From contig JAHHOT010000196.1 of assembly GCA_018677555.1 (NCBI GenBank), positions 1 through 53,456 of the forward strand: DNA of 53,456 nt, read 5' to 3'. Both the position numbers and the translations under genes were made by a program. Shown one piece after another: positions 18,779 through 28,767 of the stretch. Source of the stretch: Gammaproteobacteria bacterium (GTDB taxonomy: Bacteria > Pseudomonadota > Gammaproteobacteria > Steroidobacterales > Woeseiaceae). Below the pieces are notes generated by a model. The model was not told the origin of the DNA, searched no databases, and saw nothing but the letters and a program-made list of their open reading frames with translations. Within the stretch, counting starts at the first letter, position 1, and the number at the start of each line of letters is the position of its first letter.

Positions 18779-19127
18779 TTATATGCTCCTTGGTACGGCG
18801 AATGCCGTCGTTATTGGTTGTCTTGCGGGAGTACAACCGGACATACCGCGATCCGTGGAAATAGTTGGTGGCAGACGCAGTATCAGGTGCGGACACCACT
18901 GAGTGTCGCGTGATCTGATTGCCGGGGCAAAAATCGCCGGATGGCCAAAATCAGCAGCAGGACGGCTGCTGTTACCTGACCGTTGCTCGCGCGCCGGTCG
19001 AGAGAACCGCCCAAGAAACGGCTTAGTGCGATTGGTGCGAGGATCAGACGCCTTGCAACAAGTGCTGTCGCAAGGCGCCTGATCGATTGGTCGTGTTTGT
19101 GGCGCGATTCGATATCGCGCCAATCCT

Positions 19128-19616
19128 TTACTTCACCTCTATCTGGCGAAGCAGATAAGTACCCTTGATTCTTCGAATCTTGTTGTACAGTTCAAGGACC
19201 TTTTCATTGGACTTGTCAATGTTCGCCTGGCCCCACGCTTTCAGGAATTCCTCGTAACGCTGGCGATTTGGCGCGATGTCGTCAGTGCTGTCCATTTCAA
19301 TCACCAATACCAGATCAAAATCTTCATCGGCACCGAACTGGTTGGAATAGATTGCGTAGTCTTTGATCTGACCCAGTTCCTTGGCAACATCGTTAGCCGC
19401 GATCCACGTGGATTTCAGTCCCTCCAGGTAAATGCCCATGGTTCCCGGATCAAGATCGACATGTGTTACGACCCAGACGCTATCTGACGCTTCGTAGTCT
19501 TGCCACGGCTGCAACTGCGCAGATGCAGGCGCCGCCATGATGGCCAGCCCGAAAAAGGTGACGGCAGCAAGTGCGCAACGGCGCGCTGATTGTATTGAAA
19601 ACATGCTATTTCCTCC
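19128..19616 (-). CDS. Exported hypothetical protein (possible dimeric alpha/beta-barrel fold)
   Basis: MFSIQSARRCALAAVTFFGLAIMAAPASAQ signal peptide followed by a short soluble domain; start inferred at the internal Met of the 19128-19658 ORF. Confidence 0.65.
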   Translation of the reverse strand, partial: GGNSMFSIQSARRCALAAVTFFGLAIMAAPASAQLQPWQDYEASDSVWVVTHVDLDPGTMGIYLEGLKSTWIAANDVAKELGQIKDYAIYSNQFGADEDFDLVLVIEMDSTDDIAPNRQRYEEFLKAWGQANIDKSNEKVLELYNKIRRIKGTYLLRQIEVK

Positions 19617-19837
19617 GGTTTTCTTGTTATTGAGAATGGAGGCCAAGTAAACCTCCAATTATCGATCGCCTGTACAGTACGCAAATATGCAGGAAACGTC
19701 GATATGGTGGCAGGCAACCCTGGATTCGGCGGCACCGGTTGACCATTCAGCGGATACGGCCGGCCGGGTGCCAAAAGCAACCCCGAGACCGTGCTCGGGC
19801 CGCTTGTGGAAGCGGCACCAGTGCGATTTACGGGCGG

Positions 19838-20570
19838 CTAGTCAGAGATCCGCGCTGTCCAGCGAAGCGCGTCTTCGATGAGCATCAGGTACTTCGGGTC
19901 GGTCAATACGTCTTCAAAGTGTCCGGGTTGAATGAATACGACTCTGCCGGAGTCCGATGGCCCGATCCACGCAATTCTGCTATCCGATCCAAACGCCGTC
20001 GTGGCCAGTAATGTAATGACCTCGTCGGAAATCCAGAGCTGTTCATAGCTCTCATCTGCGTAGCGCCAGAAACTACCGATACGCCGTGTTATCGGGTGGT
20101 CGGACGTTGGCCGCGCAACGCCCCTGAATTCCGGAAAGTATCTCGAAGGAACCAGATCTTCGGAATCAGAAAGCGCGTAAAGTCCACCAAGGTGGTCGCG
20201 CCACCATTCCTGCCAGTCCGGGTAGTTGGCAATTGCGTGATGCAATACGACCACGCCGCCGCCATTGCTGAGGAATCCCAGGAGGGCTTCACGTTCCTCG
20301 GCTTCAGCAACATTGTCTCTGTGGTACATCAGAACGGCATCCACGTCGGCAAGAACCGCGGGCGTAAACACCACGTTGTCATCATCAACGTCGCGGATGG
20401 TCAGTTCGACCCCCCGGGATGTTCTTGAGCATGCGAATAATCGACGTGTTGTAACCGACTCCGCCGACCGTCATGAGGATTCGGAGGGCAGCCTCCGAAC
20501 TCTGCGGCCCGGCTGCGAGCGCTTCCGCGTGGGTCAGGATGAGTGCGAATAGCGCAATGAGCCGAATCAC
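19838..20570 (-). pseudogene. ThuA-like domain protein split by a frameshift (two ORFs, 20385-20570 and 19838-20374+)
   Basis: Upstream ORF: signal peptide ...ILMTVGGVGYNTSIIRMLKNIPG. Removing one base of the C6 run at 20410-20415 continues VELTIRDVDDDNVVFTPAVLADVDAVLMYHRDN...GGGVVVLHHAIANYPDWQEWW...GRVVFIQPGHFEDVLTDP. Confidence 0.8.
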
Positions 20571-20660
20571 CGTTGCCCCGTTGGTCAGCCAGAGTAGATG
20601 CTATTCTTGACTACACAAAATCGAATATCAATTAACAAAACTCTGGATAGTTCAACGAAA

Positions 20661-21548
20661 ATGAAGAACCTTGACTGGCGGCAACTGCACATTCTGGGTG
20701 CTGTTCTGGAGACCAGCAGCCTGTCGGCGGCCGCAAGGCGTCTCGGCGTGAGTCAGCCCACCGTCAGTCGACAGCTCCGCGCCCTGGAAAAAGACCTCGA
20801 CGAGGCTCTCGTTGAGGTTACGCCCGATGGATCCCATCCGACGGCAGCCGCACTGCTGCTTGCGCCGGCCCTGCGCGAAATGATGCGGGCCGCGTCGTCG
20901 ATCGGCTCGTTACAGTTGGCGACGACGGATACACCCGTCGTTCGCGTCACCTGCGGGCCATGGATCGCTGCGATGCTCAGCAAGAATATTCAGTGCTTGC
21001 TCGGTGAGCCGAGTGATATCGAAATCGAAATTGTATCGAGTATTGCTTTCGCGGATTTGCCGCGGCGCCAGGCCGACATCGCGATTCGAAACCAGCGTCC
21101 GACGGACAAGCGTCTCGCACTAAAACGTCTGCCGGACTATGCATGTGCCGCCTACGGTGCGTTGGACCTGGTCGGGGAGCGTGATGACGCGTTCGACACC
21201 AGGCGTTTTCTGAAGTTCGACTGGGCAGCTCTCGTGGAAGAGCTGGACCATTTTCCCACTGCAAGATGGTTGACAGATCGGCTCCGAAAGAATCCCGTTG
21301 CGCGCTTCTCGACATCGGTCAACCTGCTCGATGCGGTGAAGGGCGGTTCCGTACTCGCTGTAGTGCCGTGTTTCATTGGAGACCCGGAGGAAAATCTCGT
21401 TCGGGTGAGCGACTCGTTTGTGCCTGATTATGGCGGGCACTGGATCGTAATGGACAACGACGCTCGACGTCGGCCCCACGTGAGGCGCGCCGCCGACAGG
21501 ATCGTTACCTTCTTGCAGGAACGGGAGGCGCAACTGCTGCCAAATTGA
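20661..21548 (+). CDS. LysR family transcriptional regulator
   Basis: LDWRQLHILGAVLETSSLSAAARRLGVSQPTVSRQLRALEKDL HTH; LysR-like effector domain. Confidence 0.93.
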   Translation: MKNLDWRQLHILGAVLETSSLSAAARRLGVSQPTVSRQLRALEKDLDEALVEVTPDGSHPTAAALLLAPALREMMRAASSIGSLQLATTDTPVVRVTCGPWIAAMLSKNIQCLLGEPSDIEIEIVSSIAFADLPRRQADIAIRNQRPTDKRLALKRLPDYACAAYGALDLVGERDDAFDTRRFLKFDWAALVEELDHFPTARWLTDRLRKNPVARFSTSVNLLDAVKGGSVLAVVPCFIGDPEENLVRVSDSFVPDYGGHWIVMDNDARRRPHVRRAADRIVTFLQEREAQLLPN

Positions 21549-21647
21549 TTCGCGCCGGCGACGCAAGCAAGTTGCGATACGCGAACTCGCGATCGCACCA
21601 GGCCGAAAAACCCGGGACAGACAAGCGCCAGGACTTCACTGCCAGCA

Positions 21648-22154
21648 CTAGCTGGCCAACGCAAGAAATTGCGGGTTGAGCTGCCAGAGCGCGTAATTGA
21701 GCGCGGCAGCAAAACCGACCCAGATCAGGTAGGGCACAAGAAGCATGCCGGCAAGCGGACGCACGCGCCAGAACGCCAGCAGGGTCGCGGCAATCAATAC
21801 CCACAGCACCAGGACCTCAGCCAGTGCCAGGGCGCCCAGATTCCAGGCGAAGAAGAGCCAGCTCCACAGGGCGTTCAATGCGAGCTGGACGAAGAACAGC
21901 GCTAGCGCAATATGATTGCCGCGAAACCCGCAGGATCGCCAGACCAGCCACGCGGCAACCGCCATCATTGCATACAGAACGGTCCACACCGGCCCGAAGA
22001 GCCATGGTGGTGGTGCCCATTCGGGCTGGACAAGCTGTGAGTAGAAAGACCTGGCCTCGATTGACGCTCTAGCGCCGACGGCGGAAAGCGCGAAAGTCGC
22101 TATCAGCCAGCCGAATAGTCCAAGCAGATCTTTTTGTTTCGAACGTGTCGTCAT
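21648..22154 (-). CDS. tspO: TspO/MBR family protein
   Basis: FYSQLVQPEWAPPPWLFGPVWTVLYAMMAVAAWLVWR; Trp-rich five-TM pattern. Confidence 0.93.
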   Translation of the reverse strand: MTTRSKQKDLLGLFGWLIATFALSAVGARASIEARSFYSQLVQPEWAPPPWLFGPVWTVLYAMMAVAAWLVWRSCGFRGNHIALALFFVQLALNALWSWLFFAWNLGALALAEVLVLWVLIAATLLAFWRVRPLAGMLLVPYLIWVGFAAALNYALWQLNPQFLALAS

Positions 22155-22287
22155 ACGAATTCCGGTTTTTTCACGCGGCTGCCATTGCCGAAACCCGGCC
22201 CAACAAGTATCTGCTTTCGATCAGCAGTAACCTGCCGGTCTCAACGCCGGCCCCGGTGTCAAGGATTTTACGGCGAGCGGTGCTTCC

Positions 22288-22992
22288 TCAGACGGACCGC
22301 GTGATGCCGCCATCGACGCGAATGTTCTGGCCGGTGATGTAGGCGGCACCGTCGGAGGCCAGGAAAGCGATGGTCTCGGCGATTTCGTCGGTTTTGCCGT
22401 AGCGCTGCATCGGGATGCGTGCCCGAAACTCTTGCTTCTCCGGCAGGCTGTCGATGAACCCGGGCAGGACGTTGTTCATGCGCACGTTGTCGGCCGCGCA
22501 AGCATCGGCGAATAATTTTGTGTATGCGGCGAGTCCGGCACGGAACACGCCGGAGGTCGGAAACGTCGGGTCCGGCTCGAATGCGGCGAACGTCGAAATA
22601 TTGATGATCACGCCACTCTTTTGTTTGATCATGAGCGGCGCTACCAGCCGGGTCGGGCGCACGACGTTGAGAAAGTAGATCTCCATTCCGGTGTGCCAGT
22701 CGTCATCCGTCAGTTCGAGAACCGCTGCGCGCGGTCCGTGACCGGCACTGTTGACCAAAACGTCGATGCGCCCCCACTTCTCGACGGTCCTGTCGACCAG
22801 CCTTTGCAGATCGTCATTGGAGCGATTGGAGCCGGTGATACCAATACCGCCAAGTTCCTTCGCAAGCGCTTCGCCCTTGCCCGACGACGAAAGTATTGCG
22901 ACGTTGTAGCCAAGGTCGGCCAGTTTGCGCGCCGCGGCGGCCCCCATGCCGCTGCCGGCGGCAGTGACAATTGCCGTTTTTTTCTTACTCAT
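22288..22992 (-). CDS. SDR family oxidoreductase
   Basis: TAAGSGMGAAAARKLADLGYNVAI, DVLVNSAGHG, ASDGAAYITGQNIRVDGGITRSV. Confidence 0.93.
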   Translation of the reverse strand: MSKKKTAIVTAAGSGMGAAAARKLADLGYNVAILSSSGKGEALAKELGGIGITGSNRSNDDLQRLVDRTVEKWGRIDVLVNSAGHGPRAAVLELTDDDWHTGMEIYFLNVVRPTRLVAPLMIKQKSGVIINISTFAAFEPDPTFPTSGVFRAGLAAYTKLFADACAADNVRMNNVLPGFIDSLPEKQEFRARIPMQRYGKTDEIAETIAFLASDGAAYITGQNIRVDGGITRSV

Positions 22993-23031
22993 CGTCTTGC
23001 TGTATCCCCGTGTTTCGCTGTGCCGGCGACG

Positions 23032-26000
23032 CTAGTCGAGGTTGACCGACTTTACGTCGGACAACAGCCCGATGCCGGCAGCGTTTACGGCATCGCGGAA
23101 GTTCATCAGCTCGCCGTTCAGCACCGTGTTCACTTTGCCGATCGTTTCCGCGGTCGCCGCCCTGGCGATGTCGATGTAAGTCTCGGCACTGGCCGTCGGC
23201 GCACCATTCGTCGACCCGACATAGAACTGCGCCATACCGATTTTGCTGGTCAGCTTGTCTGCGGTGTAGACAATACCCTTGGTCTGCGGCGGCACGCGAA
23301 TCGATTTTTCCAGCTCATTGAGCGACTCGGTCAGGGCGTCCGCCTGTTCCGCCAGCGCCGTCAGCGAATCGTCGTTGCCGTCCTTGTTGCGCTTCCCGAT
23401 CATTCCTTTCAATGCGGCTACGTCATCGCGTGCCTGCACGATTTGCTCGACTGCGCTTATCGCTTTCTCCGCCAGCCCCTGCAGCTCGATAGCTGCGGCA
23501 TAGTTGCGCTCGATGTCCGCTTGCGAGTGTTTGGACCGCGGATCAGCGACGGTTCGCACCTGGGCGGTTTCGACGACGTCTTCGCCATCGCTGCCGGGCA
23601 GCGTCATCGTTATCTCGTAGTCGCCGGGCGGTACTTCCGGCCCGGCAGGCAGCCCGTCCGAGTGGTCCTGCGGCTCTGGCCCCGGCATGCCGCGGATACC
23701 GTCGCGTCGCATTGGCCAGGTGAGGCGGTTGATACCCTGGTGCACCGCCGCCTTGAACGTCCTGATCAAATCGCCGCGGCTGTCGCGAACCTCGATCTTG
23801 ATTTTCGGCGCCTCATCCTGCTCCTCATCGTCCTCGTTCCCCGGATTGCGCCGCATCCGACGTTGTATTTTTCGCTCGCGCTCCATGTCTTCGTCGGGAT
23901 GAGCGAGATCGTCACCGCTTGCGATGAACGTGAGCATTACGCCGTAGTCTTCGTTGGCCGCGCGGAACTCACCGGAACCGGTAAAACGTGTCGAGGGGGT
24001 CGGATTGGCCGTGTAATGCTGGCCTTCGCTCGCCGAAAGAAGCATGAGCCTTTCGTTGAAATCCTGCTCGCTGATGCCGCGCAACGCGCTGTAGTCGTCT
24101 ATCACGTAAATCGCGCGCCCGTGCGTGCCCAGCACAAGATCGTTCTCACGCGCCTGGATGGCCATATCCATCACCGAGACGGTCGGCACGCCGGCAGTGA
24201 ACTTGCTCCACGACTCCCCCGCGTCGATCGAAACGTACAGGCCAAACTCCGTGCCGACGAAAAGCAGGTTCGGGTCGACCGGATCCTGCAGCACCGACAG
24301 CGCGTAACCGGCTAGTTCCTCGTTGTGCAGGGCGTCCCAGCTGCGGCCGTAATTACCGACCCGGAATACATAAGGGCTCATGTCGCCGCGTCTATGGTCA
24401 TCGAACACGACGAAAGCAGAGCCGGGGTCGTGCGGCGAGGGCGCGATCATCGGCACCCAGGCGCCGTCCGGTACGGCGCGGCCGCGTTCGTCGATGCGTT
24501 CCCAGGTATCGCCGCCGTCGCGGGTTACGTGCACCCGTCCGTCGTCCGTACCGACCCAGATCGTGCCTCGTTCAGTCTCACTGGCTGCAATCGAGACGAT
24601 CGTCGTGTAGTTCTCGGCCGCGGTCACGTCGTAAGTGAGGCCGCCGCTTTCCTTGTATAGTTGCACTGCGGGATCGTTCGACGTCATGTCCTCACTGATC
24701 ACGGACCACGTGGCGCCCCGGTCGGTCGACTTGTGGACGAACTGGCTGCCGTAATAAATGGTCGCGGGATCGAACGGATCCTGCTCGATCGCGGCGTTCC
24801 AGTTGAATCGCAATTCGACGTCCGGCGACGGCGGGTCGGGCCGGATCATGCGTTGCTCGCCGGTATCGAGGTTCCAGCGAAACAGGAAACCGCCCTGCGA
24901 CATGACGTAGCCTGCGCGTGAGTTCTGCGGGTCGGGCAGCGTGTCGAAGCCATCGCCGAAGCCGACTTCCTGCCAGTGCAGGTTTCGAATACCGGCGTTC
25001 TCCCAGACTTCCGCCGGGCCGCGCCAGGAACCGTTGTCCTGCAGGCCGCCGTAGACGTTGTATGGATGGTCGTCATCGACGGCGACGTGATAGAACTGCG
25101 CGAGCGGCAGGTTGCGGACGAAGCGCCAGGTGTCGCCGCGGTCCTGCGTGATCGCCAGGCCACCGTCATTGCCGACAATCATGTGGCGCGAATCCGCAGG
25201 GTTGATCCAGAACGCGTGATTGTCGATGTGAATGGTGTTGCCGGCAGCACAACAGTCGATGACGGGGTTCGGCGAAAACGTGCGCCCGCCGTCGATGGAA
25301 ACACGCACGCGCGTGGCGATGTTATAGACGCGGTCTGCGTTCTCCGGATCGACGCTGATCTCGGTGTAGTAGAACGGCCGATCGGCGACGTTGTATTCCT
25401 CGTTGACGGCAGACCAGGATTCGCCGCCGTCATTGGAAACGATCAGCGCGCTTTTTTCTGCCTCGACCAGTGCATATACGCGTTTTGGCGCCGCGGGAGA
25501 AACACCGAATACCATGCGTCCCAGCTCGCCCGCGGGCAGTCCGTCTTCCTCCGTCTTTCTCTGCCAGTTGTCGCCGCCGTCGTACGATATAAAGAGACCC
25601 GAGCCGGGACCTCCGGACTTGAACTGGTAGGGCCAGCGGCGAAACTCCCACATGCCGGCATACAGCTTGTCCGGGTTAGACGGATCCATCTTGATGTCCG
25701 TCGCGCCGGTGTTCTCGTCAACGTAAAGGACGAGTTGCCAGCTTTCGCCACCGTCCGTCGTACGATAAACGCCGCGCTCCTCGTTGGGCCCCCACAACGT
25801 GCCCATGGCAGCAACGTAGGCGATGTCCGGATTGGTCGGGTGCAATGCAATGCGGTCGATGCGTTCGCTCTGTTGCAGCCCGACCAGTGACCAGTTACGT
25901 CCCCCGTCGACGGACTTGTAGACGCCTCCGCCGATGGAGGTGGAATTGCGTACGTTACTTTCGCCGGTGCCGACCCAGATAATGTCCGGATTGGACTGAT

Positions 26001-26289
26001 TGATGGCCAGTGCCCCGATGGACGCGACGGCTTCGTCGTCGAAAACCGGCTCCCAGGTCAGGCCACCGTTGTCCGAAATCCAGACGCCGCCGGTGCCCGC
26101 GCCCATTACAATCCGGTTCGGGTCGGATGCCACGACGTCGAGTGCCGCAATGCGTCCGCCAACGGCGGCAGGCCCGATCGCACGCGCGGACAGGCCCTCG
26201 AGCAGGTCCGAATCGAGCGCTGCATGACTGCCTGCTGCGGTCAGTAGTGTGAAGGCGAACGCGACCAGCGCGGCGAGACGTTTTCTCAT
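23032..26289 (-). CDS. Exported sortilin/VPS10-like BNR (YVTN/WD40-like) repeat protein
   Basis: Repeated VWISDNGGLTWEPV, VYKSVDGGRNWSLV, VYRTTDGGESWQLV, HVTRDGGDTWERI (Asp-box type repeats); signal peptide from Met at 26289. Confidence 0.88.
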   Translation of the reverse strand: MRKRLAALVAFAFTLLTAAGSHAALDSDLLEGLSARAIGPAAVGGRIAALDVVASDPNRIVMGAGTGGVWISDNGGLTWEPVFDDEAVASIGALAINQSNPDIIWVGTGESNVRNSTSIGGGVYKSVDGGRNWSLVGLQQSERIDRIALHPTNPDIAYVAAMGTLWGPNEERGVYRTTDGGESWQLVLYVDENTGATDIKMDPSNPDKLYAGMWEFRRWPYQFKSGGPGSGLFISYDGGDNWQRKTEEDGLPAGELGRMVFGVSPAAPKRVYALVEAEKSALIVSNDGGESWSAVNEEYNVADRPFYYTEISVDPENADRVYNIATRVRVSIDGGRTFSPNPVIDCCAAGNTIHIDNHAFWINPADSRHMIVGNDGGLAITQDRGDTWRFVRNLPLAQFYHVAVDDDHPYNVYGGLQDNGSWRGPAEVWENAGIRNLHWQEVGFGDGFDTLPDPQNSRAGYVMSQGGFLFRWNLDTGEQRMIRPDPPSPDVELRFNWNAAIEQDPFDPATIYYGSQFVHKSTDRGATWSVISEDMTSNDPAVQLYKESGGLTYDVTAAENYTTIVSIAASETERGTIWVGTDDGRVHVTRDGGDTWERIDERGRAVPDGAWVPMIAPSPHDPGSAFVVFDDHRRGDMSPYVFRVGNYGRSWDALHNEELAGYALSVLQDPVDPNLLFVGTEFGLYVSIDAGESWSKFTAGVPTVSVMDMAIQARENDLVLGTHGRAIYVIDDYSALRGISEQDFNERLMLLSASEGQHYTANPTPSTRFTGSGEFRAANEDYGVMLTFIASGDDLAHPDEDMERERKIQRRMRRNPGNEDDEEQDEAPKIKIEVRDSRGDLIRTFKAAVHQGINRLTWPMRRDGIRGMPGPEPQDHSDGLPAGPEVPPGDYEITMTLPGSDGEDVVETAQVRTVADPRSKHSQADIERNYAAAIELQGLAEKAISAVEQIVQARDDVAALKGMIGKRNKDGNDDSLTALAEQADALTESLNELEKSIRVPPQTKGIVYTADKLTSKIGMAQFYVGSTNGAPTASAETYIDIARAATAETIGKVNTVLNGELMNFRDAVNAAGIGLLSDVKSVNLD

Positions 26290-26444
26290 TATTATTCTCC
26301 GTGAGCCGGGGCGGGACGGGGCCCGGCCGATCGCACATTGTAGACGGCGGGCGAGAAGCGCGGTAGTGCGATGACAGCGTTCGCCGCGGTGCATTACACT
26401 TCAGCGCATGGCGCGTTCCCGCGCCCTGGAGCACGAGGAAAATA

Positions 26445-28211
26445 ATGCGCAAATCAATCGCGAATTTGCTGGCCTGCCTCTTTTTCGTCACAACGCTTGT
26501 CGCCTGCTCGCAGGACGACACGCCGAAAACAGCGGCGGGCAAAACGGTTGCCGACCTGATTCTGACCAATGGCCGCGTCTACACGCTCAATTGGGCAGAG
26601 CCGGCCGCGGATGGCTCGATCATGCCGGACGCGCCACGTAATGACCGCGGCTGGCAGCCGGACGCCGATGCCGTAGCCATCACCGGCGACACCATTGCAT
26701 TCGTCGGCACAACACGCGAAGCGTTGCAGCACCAGGGTGAATCGACACGCGTGGTCGACCTGGCGGGCGCAACCGTGATTCCCGGGCTGGTCGATTCGCA
26801 CACGCACGTGTTCGGGCTCGGGGAAAGCATCAGCCAGGTTAACCTGGTAGGAATCGATACCGAGGAAGAGGCCGTTGCGTTGGTCGCGGAGCGCGCGAAG
26901 TCCGTGCCGAAAGGCCAGTGGATCATAGGCCAGGGCTGGGACGAAGGAGCCTGGGCCAATCGCTACCCCGACAAGACCTTGCTGAGCGCGGCAGTCCCGG
27001 ACCACCCGGTGTTTCTCGACAGCCTGCACGGCTTCGCCGGCTGGGTGAACCAGAAAGCGCTGGACGTTGCAGGTATCACCGCGGACACCGAGGTGCCGGT
27101 CGGCGGCGACATGCGGCTCGGCGACGACGGCGAGCCGAACGGATTGTTCCTGAATCGTGCGACCGTGATGATCGACAACGCGCTGCCTGCGGCGTCACAG
27201 GAAGAGCTCATGCAGCACGCGCTGGCCGGCCTGCGGCAAATGGCAGCCGACGGCTATGTCGCGGTCCACGACGCAGGTCTCGATACGCGGAAAATGCAAG
27301 CCCTCGAGGAACTGGAGGCCACCGGCCAGCTCCCAGTTCGGGTATACGCCATGTTGTCGCTGCGCGACGAGGAGTTGACGCGGAATTGGATCGCGAAAGG
27401 TCCGGATACCGACAACGACAGTATGCTGGTGACGCGCACGGTCAAGGCCTATTACGACGGCGCCCTGGGATCGCGCGGGGCTCGCTTGTTGTACGACTAT
27501 TCGGACATGCCCGGTCATCGCGGCGTCAGCGGCGACAATTATGGATTCAACGAGGCGCTGAATGCCGAGGCAATGAAAAAGGGATTCCAGATTGCCATTC
27601 ACGCGATCGGCGATGCCGGTAACCGCGAGGCGATGGATATACTGGAAGCCGTTATTCGCGAGAATCCGCAAACGAGGGACAACCGTCATCGCATCGAGCA
27701 TGCGCAGGTAATTCATCCCGACGACTTGCCGCGGCTGGGGGAGCTCGGCTTCATTGCCTCGATGGAGCCGCCCCACGCCATGGAGGACAAGACCTGGGCC
27801 GAAGAGCGGCTGGGCCCGGAGCGCGTACTCGGTGCCTACGCCTGGCGCTCGCTGCGCGAAGCGGATGCGAGGCTGACGTTCAACTCGGACAACCCGGGCT
27901 CCGATCACAGTATCTTCTACGGTCTGCATTCCGCGATCACGAGGCAGGATAAAAACCAGCAGCCCGAGGGTGGCTGGTATGCCGACCAGGCAATGAATGC
28001 GGACGAGGCAGTGCGCGCTTATACGAGCTGGTCAGCCTATGCGAGCTTTCGAGAGAACGAGACCGGCGTTATCGAGGAGGGCCGCTGGGCAGACCTGACG
28101 GTAATGGACGTCGATCCGTTCATCCTGGCGGACGAAAGGCCTGCCGACATCCTTCAGGGACGCATCCTGATGACGATAGTCGCCGGTAACGTCGTCTACG
28201 AACTGGAATAA
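26445..28211 (+). CDS. Amidohydrolase (YtcJ-like), lipoprotein
   Basis: LVACSQ lipobox; DLAGATVIPGLVDSHTHVFGLGESI, YYDGALGSRGARLLYDYSD, AIHAIGDAGNREAMDILE, FNSDNPGSDHSIFYGLHSAITR. Confidence 0.92.
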   Translation: MRKSIANLLACLFFVTTLVACSQDDTPKTAAGKTVADLILTNGRVYTLNWAEPAADGSIMPDAPRNDRGWQPDADAVAITGDTIAFVGTTREALQHQGESTRVVDLAGATVIPGLVDSHTHVFGLGESISQVNLVGIDTEEEAVALVAERAKSVPKGQWIIGQGWDEGAWANRYPDKTLLSAAVPDHPVFLDSLHGFAGWVNQKALDVAGITADTEVPVGGDMRLGDDGEPNGLFLNRATVMIDNALPAASQEELMQHALAGLRQMAADGYVAVHDAGLDTRKMQALEELEATGQLPVRVYAMLSLRDEELTRNWIAKGPDTDNDSMLVTRTVKAYYDGALGSRGARLLYDYSDMPGHRGVSGDNYGFNEALNAEAMKKGFQIAIHAIGDAGNREAMDILEAVIRENPQTRDNRHRIEHAQVIHPDDLPRLGELGFIASMEPPHAMEDKTWAEERLGPERVLGAYAWRSLREADARLTFNSDNPGSDHSIFYGLHSAITRQDKNQQPEGGWYADQAMNADEAVRAYTSWSAYASFRENETGVIEEGRWADLTVMDVDPFILADERPADILQGRILMTIVAGNVVYELE

Positions 28212-28215
28212 ACCG

Positions 28216-28704
28216 ATGAAATCAAGAACTGCAGTATCCGCGGCGCTGGCCGTTGTCGCGCTATCGACGGCCGGGTGCGATTCGGACATCGTGCACGACC
28301 CGGCAGCCTATGAGAGCTACGAGATCGTCTCTGCCGGGACGATGTTGTATGAATGGGGCGACGAGTCTGACCCGGGCTGGATCAAAGTGCTGATCGAGGA
28401 ATCGAATCTCGGCAGCAAGGGTGCGGAAATTGCGGAGATCTATTTCCCGCCCGGCTACCAGGGTGAGCCGCATCCCCATGAGCTCGAGATCATCTATGTG
28501 CTGGAGGGCGAACTAGATCATATCGTGAACGGGGAGTCGCACATCCTCACGCCCGGCATGATCGGCGTCGTCCGCGCGAGGGATCGCGTTGTGCACCGGA
28601 CGCATTCGGCCGAGGGTGTGCGCACGCTGATCGTCTGGCCGCTCGGCAATGAGGTGGCGGGTTTCAGCGGCAGCGGCATGCGCGAAACCGACCTACGTAA
28701 ATAG
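28216..28704 (+). CDS. Cupin-domain exported protein
   Basis: IYFPPGYQGEPHPHELEIIYVLEGELDHIVNGESHILTPGMIGVVRARDRVVHRTHS cupin motifs; lipoprotein-like N-terminus. Confidence 0.88.
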   Translation: MKSRTAVSAALAVVALSTAGCDSDIVHDPAAYESYEIVSAGTMLYEWGDESDPGWIKVLIEESNLGSKGAEIAEIYFPPGYQGEPHPHELEIIYVLEGELDHIVNGESHILTPGMIGVVRARDRVVHRTHSAEGVRTLIVWPLGNEVAGFSGSGMRETDLRK

Positions 28705-28767
28705 GCCTATTGGCCGACAGCCGGTTGCCGTGAAATACTGTTGCGGAGCGGCACTCGGGCATCTCCA

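Noticed and set aside
22621-24315. 564-aa plus-strand ORF
   Set aside because: Antisense to SDR and sortilin-like genes; no recognisable motif.
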